Notes under the pieces: model-generated
What the model was told of the DNA's origin: nothing
Seen by the model: only the letters and a program-made list of their open reading frames with translations
The model's database searches: none
Shown here: positions 58,250 through 64,000 of the stretch, one piece after another
How positions within the stretch are numbered: the stretch's first letter is position 1
Layout of the letters: each line of letters starts with the position of its first letter
Position numbers and translations under genes: made by a program
Origin: CATOSP01 sp965216155
GTDB lineage: Bacteria > Chloroflexota > Dehalococcoidia > Lucifugimonadales > UBA3495
NCBI GenBank assembly: GCA_965216155.1
Contig: CBDCFD010000007.1
Location: 1,364,001-1,428,000 of the forward strand
DNA length: 64,000 nucleotides
Direction of reading: 5' to 3'

Positions 58250-59455
58250 ATGCCTCTGTGTAGCGTGGAAGAGGCCCTTGACGAGTTCAGAGCCGGCAAA
58301 TTCGTCATAGTAGTCGATGACGAGGCCCGGGAGAACGAAGGCGATCTGGTGATGCCTGCCGAGATGGTAACGGCCGATGCGGTGAATTTCGCCGTTACCC
58401 AGGCACGGGGCCTCCTTTGCATGCCCGTATTGGGCGAGAGGCTGGATGAGCTGAATATTCCGCTTATGATCGAAAAGAACGCATTGGTGAAACACTCCAC
58501 CGCGTTCACGGTCTCGGTGGACCACAACAAGGGCACGACAACCGGGATCTCCGCCCACGACCGGGCCGCCACCATCAAAGCTATGATCGACCCCAGCACC
58601 GCGCCGGACGAGATGTCCCGGCCTGGTCACCTATTCCCCCTCCGCTATCATCCTGGCGGTGTTTTGGCCCGGCCCGGCCACACCGAGGCAATCGTAGACC
58701 TTTGCGATATGGCGGGAATGTACCCCTCCGGCATTGTCTGCGAGATCATGAACGACGACGGTTCCATGTCGCGCATGGACACCCTGGAAGTATTCGCTGA
58801 GAAGTGGGACCTGAAGATCCTGAGCATCGCTCAGATCATTGCCTACCGGCGCCGCCACGACAAGCTGATAGAACGGGTAGCAGAAGCCCGTCTGCCCACC
58901 AAGTACGGCGAGTTCAAGGCCATTGCTTACCGCAGCGCCGTTGACCCTGGTGAGCACATTGCTCTTACCATCGGCAAGTGGGAGCCCGACGAGCCGGTGC
59001 TCGTGAGGATACATAGTGAGTGCATGACCGGGGATGTTTTCGGTAGCCTGCGATGCGACTGCGGCGAACAGGTCGAGATGGCCCTGACCACCCTCGCGAA
59101 AGAGGGTGTCGGCGTGTTCCTGTACATGAGGCAAGAGGGACGGGGGATTGGGCTAAACAACAAGATCAAAGCTTACTCGTTACAAGAGACCGGGATGGAC
59201 ACCGTCGAGGCCAACCGGACGCTGGGCTTTGACGCCGATATGCGGCACTATGACATCGGCGGGCAGATTCTCCGGGACTTGGGTGTGACAAAACTCCGGT
59301 TGCTCACCAACAACCCGCGTAAGATGGTCGGAATATCCGGCTTTGGCATTGAAATAACGGAGCGTGTCCCGGTAGAAGTAACTATCAACGATGAAAACCG
59401 CGATTATATGCGAACGAAGAAACTTCGTATGGGGCATATCCTGGGCAACTGCTGA
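58250..59455 (+). CDS. ribBA: Bifunctional 3,4-DHBP synthase / GTP cyclohydrolase II
   Basis: The N-terminal DHBP synthase half has FVIVVDDEARENEGDLVMPA, TTTGISAHDRA and RPGHLFPL; the C-terminal cyclohydrolase II half has the zinc site HSECMTGDVFGSLRCDCGEQ and RQEGRGIGL. It supplies both precursors of riboflavin from ribulose 5-phosphate and GTP. It is third in ribD-ribE-ribBA. ribH (lumazine synthase) is not downstream, which is unusual for this gene order. Confidence 0.95.
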   Translation: MPLCSVEEALDEFRAGKFVIVVDDEARENEGDLVMPAEMVTADAVNFAVTQARGLLCMPVLGERLDELNIPLMIEKNALVKHSTAFTVSVDHNKGTTTGISAHDRAATIKAMIDPSTAPDEMSRPGHLFPLRYHPGGVLARPGHTEAIVDLCDMAGMYPSGIVCEIMNDDGSMSRMDTLEVFAEKWDLKILSIAQIIAYRRRHDKLIERVAEARLPTKYGEFKAIAYRSAVDPGEHIALTIGKWEPDEPVLVRIHSECMTGDVFGSLRCDCGEQVEMALTTLAKEGVGVFLYMRQEGRGIGLNNKIKAYSLQETGMDTVEANRTLGFDADMRHYDIGGQILRDLGVTKLRLLTNNPRKMVGISGFGIEITERVPVEVTINDENRDYMRTKKLRMGHILGNC

Positions 59456-59481
59456 ACTACAAAAGAACCGAGAAGTAAAGT

Positions 59482-59508
59482 AGAGCGGCGCCATTAGGTC
59501 GCCGCTCT
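59482..59508. terminator. Bidirectional terminator between ribBA and prfB
   Basis: AGAGCGGCG and CGCCGCTCT form a perfect 9-bp stem with a 9-base loop between convergent genes. TATTT follows on the plus strand and TTTACTT-like sequence on the minus strand. Confidence 0.7.
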
Positions 59509-59539
59509 CCTATTTGTCAGTCTCTCCGGCTCCTGTGGG

Positions 59540-60647
59540 TTATCTCCCGTCGGAGCCAACTCTGGACATCAAGTAGGCCTGGATAAAGTCGTTCAGGCCC
59601 CCGTCTAACACAGCGTCCGGGTTGGTGCTCTGGTGGTTGGTCCGGTGGTCCTTGACCGACTTATAAGGGTGGAGGACGTAGCTCCTGATCTGGTGCCCCC
59701 ACTCCGGTACCACACGTTCTCCTCGAAGCCTAGCCAACTCCTCCTCGCGCTCCTCGGTCTGCTTGGCCAGAAGCCTGGCCTTTAAGATGCGCATGGCGAA
59801 GTCACGGTTTTGGTGCTGGGACCGCTCGTTTTGGCAGGTGACGACGATGCCGGTGGGGATGTGAGTCAGCCGCACCGCCGACGCCACTTTCTGCACGTTC
59901 TGCCCACCAGGGCCGCTGGACCGAAAGAAGTCCATCTTCATGTCATCGGGCCGGATGGACACCTCCGAGTCTTCCTCTGCCGCGGGCAGTATCTCAACCT
60001 CGGCGAAGGAGGTATGCCGTAGGTGGTTGGGGTCGTAGGGAGAAAGACGGACCAGCCGGTGTACCCCGCGTTCAGCGCTCAGGTAGCCAAAGGCGTGGCG
60101 TCCGCCGATCTCGGCGGTTGCGCTCCGTAAGCCAGCAGCGTCCCCGTAGGAAAGGTCCATGACCTGGGCGGCGCGCGTTTCCAACTCCGCCCATCGCATG
60201 TACATGCGGAATAGCATCTCCGCCCAGTCCTGGGAATCGGTACCGCCCGCACCCGAGTGGATTGATACGATTGCGGGGCGGTCGTCGTGGGGGCCCGAGA
60301 GGGTCAAGTTTATCTCTTCGCGGGCCAGCTTCCCGGATATCTGGCTCGCTTCTTCCTCTATCTCACCCTGGATTGACTCGTCGTGCTCCTCGATAGCGAG
60401 GTCAGTCAGTTCCTTGAGGTTTTCGGCCTGAGTGCGCAACTCCTGCCATAGAGTTACTGTATCCTTGATGCGGCCGAGGGTCTGCATTTTGCGCTGGGCT
60501 AACCGTGTATCATCCCAGAACCCCGGCTGGGCAGCCTCAAGCTCCATCTCGGCGATCGTCTTCTCTTTAGCGGCGAGGTCAAAGACGCTCCACTATCGAC
60601 TCGATCTTTTCACACATTGACGCTAGCCGTTGCTGTAGCTCTTCCAT
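59540..60647 (-). CDS. prfB: Peptide chain release factor 2, with programmed +1 frameshift
   Basis: The first 22 codons start at ATG 60647 (MEELQQRLASMCEKIESIVE) and reach CTT TGA C at 60584-60578. A +1 shift there joins DLAAKEKTIAEMELEAAQPG to the main frame, giving about 368 residues, the usual RF2 length. The main part has SGAGGTDSQDWAEML with the GGQ motif SSGPGGQNVQKVASAVRL and an SPY-type region (LVRLSPYDPNHLRHTSF). RF2 releases peptides at UGA and UAA. The shift is autoregulatory: low RF2 lets ribosomes slip at the UGA. A GGAG upstream of the slip site is the expected stimulator. Confidence 0.95.
60578..60584 (-). promoter_or_regulatory. prfB programmed frameshift site
   Basis: Minus-strand CTTTGAC at the end of the first short frame is the canonical RF2 recoding heptamer. 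TGGAG lies a few bases upstream. Confidence 0.9.
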
Positions 60648-60874
60648 AGTTGAAGAAATCCTCCGGGTGTAAATGTGCGCATGGCCGGCCAACACCGTTC
60701 AGCTTCTTGGAGGTGGGCCAACCTGTGCGCGACGCTATTATTAAGTTGGTCGCCGTGAACCAGTATATCAAAGGGCATGGCGATAATCCGGTCACTCGCC
60801 TCCACCCTCCTTAGTCGTTGATGGTGTCTCCGGAAGACCACAGCCGGGCCGGGCTTTTTCTTTCCGGGCTGGGT

Positions 60875-60880
60875 TATAAT
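60875..60880 (+). promoter_or_regulatory. Possible -10 box of thrS
   Basis: TATAAT lies 60 bases before ATG 60941. No convincing -35 box is seen. There is no T-box leader. Confidence 0.35.
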
Positions 60881-60940
60881 TGTGCTACATAGACTGGCCT
60901 TCCTGCCATCGGGGAGTGTTTTGGGAGAAGAGGCGGAATA

Positions 60941-62695
60941 ATGCTAGACCACGGAACGCTGGAATCAGGACAGGTTGACCCCACACAGGCCCTCCGGCAC
61001 CGGATGAGACATTCGGCAGCCCACGTCATGGCCGACGCGGTGCTAAGGTTGTTCCCTGAAGCGAAGATGGGAATCGGCCCTCCAACCCAGGACGGATTCT
61101 ACTATGATTTCGAGGTCTCCCAGCCCTTTACCCCCGAAGACCTTGAGCAGATCGAGGACCTGATGAAGGAGGCTATCTCTGGAGGATTCCCGTTTGAGCG
61201 GGAGGAGTTGGACGCCTCGGAAGCACGGGCGATGTTTGCCGACCAACCCTACAAGCTGGAGTTGATCGAAGGGCTGGCCGACGCCGAATCCTTGTCCATT
61301 TACCGCCATAACGGTTTCGTCGACCTGTGTCAGGGCCCCCACGTAGGGAACACAGACCAGATCGCCGCCGTGAAATTACTCACCGTTGCCGGGGCATACT
61401 GGCGAGGTGATGAGCACCGGCCCATGCTCCAGCGTATCTACGGCACAGCTTTCGAGTCCGAAGAAGAGCTGTCCGGCCACCTGGAGCGGTTGGAAGAAGC
61501 AGAGCGCCGCGACCACCGCACCCTTGGTAGACAGCTTGGCCTTTATTCGGTCCACGACGAGATCGGCCCGGGTCTAATCGTGTGGCACCCCAACGGCGGC
61601 AGGGTCCGCTCGATAATCGAAAACTACTGGAAAGACCTACATTACCGCCTCGGCTACGACGTGGTCTACTCGCCCCACATCGGCAGGGCCGCCCTGTGGG
61701 AGACCAGCGGCCACCTGGACTTTTACCGGGAGAGCATGTATTCCTCGATGGAAGTCGACGAGCAGGAATACTTCCTCAAGCCGATGAACTGCCCGTTCCA
61801 CATCGCCATCTACCGCTCGACCCTGCGAAGCTACCGCGAGTTGCCCCTTCGCTTCGCCGAGCTAGGCACGGTGTACCGCTATGAACGCAGCGGGGCGCTC
61901 CACGGCCTGATGCGTGTTCGGGGTTTCACCCAGGACGACGCCCACATATTCTGCCGTCCCGAGCAGGTGGAAGACGAGATCGGCGGCGTGCTGGAGCTGA
62001 CTTTCGAGTTACTAAGAGACTTCGGATTCTCTGAATACAGCATCGCCCTTTCCACCCGCCCGGAAAAGTATGTGGGCGAGCCGGAGATGTGGGACCACGC
62101 CACCAACTCTTTGCGCGGGGCACTGGACCGGAAGGGATTGCCCTTCACCGTAGACGAGGGCGGTGGAGCATTTTACGGCCCCAAGATTGACATTCACATC
62201 ACCGACGCCCTGGGAAGGGCCTGGCAATGCACAACGGTGCAGTTCGACTTCAACCTGCCTGAGCGTTTCGACCTGACTTACCAGGATGACCAGGGAGGCC
62301 GTCAACGCCCTTACATGGTGCACCGGGCAATTCTGGGGTCGATGGAGAGGTTCCTGGGAGTGTTGATCGAGCACTACGGCGGTGCGTTCCCCTTGTGGCT
62401 CGCCCCGGTCCAGGCCGTGGTCATCCCCATCGCGGACCGGCACATCGAGTATGCCAACCAGGTCCAGGAAAGCCTGAACGCCGGCGGGATACGCGTCGAG
62501 GTCGACGACCGCAGCGAACGTATGAATTTGAAAATCCGCAACGCCCAGATGATGAAAATTCCGTACATGCTGGTCGTCGGCGACCGTGAGCAGGAATCCG
62601 GGGCCGTTGCCGTCCGCCAGCGCGACGGGGAGGACCTGGGAGCGATGCCGGTGGGGGAGCTTGTCGCGCTGCTAGGCAAGGAGACCGAAAAGTGA
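60941..62695 (+). CDS. thrS: Threonyl-tRNA synthetase without TGS domain
   Basis: The 584-residue class II synthetase begins directly with the editing domain (RHSAAHVMADAVLRLFPEAK, carrying HxxxH). The catalytic core has the zinc Cys in KPMNCPFHI, motif 2 at FAELGTVYRYERSGALHGLM, VRGFTQDDAHIFC, and GAFYGPKIDIHI, followed by the anticodon domain (VVIPIADRHIEYANQVQESL). The N-terminal TGS domain of the usual about 640-residue enzyme is missing. GAGGCGGAATA precedes the ATG. The first hicB gene overlaps its stop codon. Confidence 0.95.
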   Translation: MLDHGTLESGQVDPTQALRHRMRHSAAHVMADAVLRLFPEAKMGIGPPTQDGFYYDFEVSQPFTPEDLEQIEDLMKEAISGGFPFEREELDASEARAMFADQPYKLELIEGLADAESLSIYRHNGFVDLCQGPHVGNTDQIAAVKLLTVAGAYWRGDEHRPMLQRIYGTAFESEEELSGHLERLEEAERRDHRTLGRQLGLYSVHDEIGPGLIVWHPNGGRVRSIIENYWKDLHYRLGYDVVYSPHIGRAALWETSGHLDFYRESMYSSMEVDEQEYFLKPMNCPFHIAIYRSTLRSYRELPLRFAELGTVYRYERSGALHGLMRVRGFTQDDAHIFCRPEQVEDEIGGVLELTFELLRDFGFSEYSIALSTRPEKYVGEPEMWDHATNSLRGALDRKGLPFTVDEGGGAFYGPKIDIHITDALGRAWQCTTVQFDFNLPERFDLTYQDDQGGRQRPYMVHRAILGSMERFLGVLIEHYGGAFPLWLAPVQAVVIPIADRHIEYANQVQESLNAGGIRVEVDDRSERMNLKIRNAQMMKIPYMLVVGDREQESGAVAVRQRDGEDLGAMPVGELVALLGKETEK

Positions 62696-62934
62696 AGACG
62701 TACATTCTGGCAATAGAGATTGAGCAGGATGAGGACGGACGGTGGAGCGCCGAAGTCCCAGACTTCCCCGGTTGCGCCGCATGGGGCTACACCAGAGAGC
62801 AAGCCCTGGAAGCCTTGCAGGAAGGCGCCCAAGCATTGCTCGAAGTGATGCTGGAGCATGGTGACCCAATTCCTCCCGAGGTGGAAAAGACCGCAGTCGT
62901 TACCGAGTCGGGCGTCGTAGCCGTTACGGTTTGA
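62692..62934 (+). CDS. hicB: HicB-type antitoxin, module 1
   Basis: The 80-residue protein reads YILAIEIEQDEDGRWSAEVP, DFPGCAAWGYTREQALEALQ, typical of the HicB core without a separate DNA-binding domain. GTG 62692 overlaps the thrS stop by 4 bases. HicB neutralises HicA; the partner follows with a 4-base overlap. The order hicB-hicA is reversed relative to the E. coli locus. Confidence 0.85.
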   Translation: MKTYILAIEIEQDEDGRWSAEVPDFPGCAAWGYTREQALEALQEGAQALLEVMLEHGDPIPPEVEKTAVVTESGVVAVTV

Positions 62935-63188
62935 GCAACGCGGGGAGACTGGTCCATCTCCTGCGTAACACGCCGGTCCGGGAACTGATGAGAGCGCTTG
63001 AACGAGATGGATTCAGTGTGCAGAGAACCACGCAAACCGGAGGGTTTGTGTACCGCCACCCTAATGGAAGGAATACTCTCATCCACTACCATGCTGGCGG
63101 GGATACCCTGGTGAGGAAGGCACTGGCAAATCTTCTCCGTGCAACCCGGTGGACAGAAGACGACCTGCGGCGGCTGGGCCTTGTTTAA
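62931..63188 (+). CDS. hicA: HicA-type toxin, module 1
   Basis: The 85-residue protein has the HicA/YcfA pattern RELMRALERDGFSVQRTTQT, VYRHPNGRNTLIHYHAGGDT and a C-terminal NLLRATRWTEDDL. HicA toxins are mRNA interferases using a His in a (G)SH motif; here that position reads TGGFVYRHP, so the His is Phe and the toxin may be inactive. TTG 62931 overlaps the hicB stop. Confidence 0.8.
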   Translation: MSNAGRLVHLLRNTPVRELMRALERDGFSVQRTTQTGGFVYRHPNGRNTLIHYHAGGDTLVRKALANLLRATRWTEDDLRRLGLV

Positions 63189-63212
63189 GGGGAACGAGTT
63201 GATACGGGAGGC

Positions 63213-63464
63213 ATGATAGTGAAGACCTACGTTTTCGAGATAGAGATTGAGCAGGACGCAGAGGACGGAATCTGGGAGGCGGAAATCCCGGTCCTGCCCG
63301 GATGTGCCGTCTGGGGTTACACGAAGGAAGATACTTTAGAGGCCTTACAAGAGGCCGCCAAGGCATACTTGGATGTAAGTTTGAAATACGGAGATCCGCT
63401 CCCGCCAGAAGCCGAATCAAGACCGAAGATTGCCGACGCAAACGTCTTGGCCATCACCGTATGA
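63213..63464 (+). CDS. hicB: HicB-type antitoxin, module 2
   Basis: The 83-residue paralogue of the gene at 62692 shares EIEIEQDAEDGIWEAEIP, LPGCAVWGYTKEDTLEALQE and DPLPPEAE. ATG or the GTG just inside can start it; GGGAGG precedes. It follows module 1 after 24 bases, showing a tandem duplication of the whole bicistron. Confidence 0.85.
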   Translation: MIVKTYVFEIEIEQDAEDGIWEAEIPVLPGCAVWGYTKEDTLEALQEAAKAYLDVSLKYGDPLPPEAESRPKIADANVLAITV

Positions 63465-63718
63465 GGGACCTCGGCCGGTTAGTCCATCTCCTTCGCAACA
63501 CCCCGGTAAGAGAGTTGATACGAGCACTGGAACGAGACGGTTTCGAAATGGAGCGAGCAACTCGAACTGGCAGCCACGTGTATCGGCACCCTGACCGCCG
63601 AAGAACAGTAATTCACTACCATTCAGGTGGGAACACTCTGAAACGCAAGACCTTAGCCAGCGTCCTCCGTGCCACCAGATGGACTGAAGATGACCCGCGG
63701 GGGTTGGGGCTGATTTAG
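63461..63718 (+). CDS. hicA: HicA-type toxin, module 2
   Basis: The 85-residue protein is nearly collinear with the HicA at 62931 (GRLVHLLRNTPVRELIRALE, VLRATRWTEDD). It keeps the catalytic-type His in RTGSHVYRHPDRR, unlike module 1. ATG 63461 overlaps the hicB stop (ATGA). An earlier in-frame start would lie inside hicB and is not supported. Confidence 0.85.
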   Translation: MRDLGRLVHLLRNTPVRELIRALERDGFEMERATRTGSHVYRHPDRRRTVIHYHSGGNTLKRKTLASVLRATRWTEDDPRGLGLI

Positions 63719-63759
63719 TCCTCGGTTGTACAGATTCGAGGGCGGACAGGAAGGCCCTA

Positions 63760-64000
63760 ATGAAAATATCAAAGCCACATACATATAAAATTGCTTGGGA
63801 AAGCAGCGAAGAAACCCCCAGAGTCGTAAAATCAGACAATGGAAAACCGCACTTTTCCAATCCAGCTACTCTTGAGTCGAGCCCAAAGCTGTACGTGATT
63901 TCACACGGCGGAAAACCCATATACGTGTGCAAGACAACGGGACCAATTGCGGCACGGCTGAGGAAAGGATTCAAAACCGACGGTCACAACGGTTACAGCG
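63760..64000 (+). CDS. GIY-YIG-like protein (partial)
   Basis: ATG 63760, after AGGAAGG, opens a frame that runs off the right edge. Residues 43-80 read KLYVISHGGKPIYVCKTTGP, then IAARLRKGFKTDGHNGYS, which resembles the start of a GIY-YIG nuclease-type domain (LYVI...PIYVGKT....RLR.G....G..GY). Base composition is more AT-rich than the neighbours, hinting at recent acquisition. Function uncertain because most of the domain is outside. Confidence 0.55.
   Translation, partial: MKISKPHTYKIAWESSEETPRVVKSDNGKPHFSNPATLESSPKLYVISHGGKPIYVCKTTGPIAARLRKGFKTDGHNGYS

Noticed and set aside
60650..60940. T-box leader upstream of thrS
   Set aside because: No AGGGTGG-type T-box core or long leader structure with a terminator could be found.

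Overview
This window is a GC-rich (about 60% by eye) bacterial chromosome segment. The family mix suggests a Chloroflexota lineage of the Dehalococcoidia/SAR202 type: many stand-alone metal-dependent hydrolases and dehydrogenases, a Gld-type ABC operon, an EndoQ-like nuclease, and fragments of repeated cassettes and IS elements. There is no rRNA or tRNA gene here, so this placement is an inference.

Layout. 1-6.9 kb: a lipoprotein prolyl isomerase cut by the left edge, then a CMD-family protein, an amidase, an SDR, an HtrA remnant, a Uma2-type nuclease, a zinc alcohol dehydrogenase and an LsrF-like aldolase. 7.1-11.4 kb: the lutABC lactate operon, a degenerate nucleotidyltransferase/HEPN pair and a DUF4258-like gene. 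11.4-12.6 kb: decayed genes. 12.6-28 kb: mostly housekeeping (glycerate kinase, two tandem M20 peptidases, a polyprenol/phytol-type kinase, cysteine desulfurase, M50 protease, polyamine genes speD-speB, a Gld-type ABC operon, cinA). 28-36 kb: a rearranged zone with an M16 protease broken by a 145-bp MITE, an intact IS4-like element, ends of the same IS family around the protease, a phosphotriesterase-like gene, 3'-end copies of cinA and of the VWA gene, and two hicB-like genes. 36.2-42.6 kb (minus strand): rimI, coaE, a MoxR ATPase, a Nudix CoA pyrophosphatase and a large NorD-like VWA protein; the last four are translationally coupled. A 16-copy, 14-bp minisatellite lies at the 3' end of rimI. 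42.7-47.2 kb: EndoQ, a frameshifted NTase-HEPN gene, fragments and a second MITE. 47.5-53.2 kb: groES-groEL, an alpha/beta hydrolase fold protein, selA, and an acyl-CoA dehydrogenase with an in-frame UGA. 53.2-59.5 kb: an ECF sigma/anti-sigma/SIMPL operon, a third MITE and the riboflavin genes ribD-ribE-ribBA. 59.5-64 kb: prfB with its programmed frameshift, thrS without a TGS domain, two tandem hicBA modules, and a GIY-YIG-like gene cut by the right edge.

How it works together. Clear functional units are lactate oxidation (lutABC), polyamine synthesis (speD-speB), riboflavin synthesis, chaperonin, and the coaE-MoxR-Nudix-VWA operon. The last links CoA synthesis and turnover to a MoxR/VWA remodelling pair and is the best candidate for an undescribed system. 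The other strong signals are three target-site-flanked MITEs, a local duplication of VWA-tail/hairpin/hicB with covarying hairpins, and the UGA-containing dehydrogenase divergent from selA.
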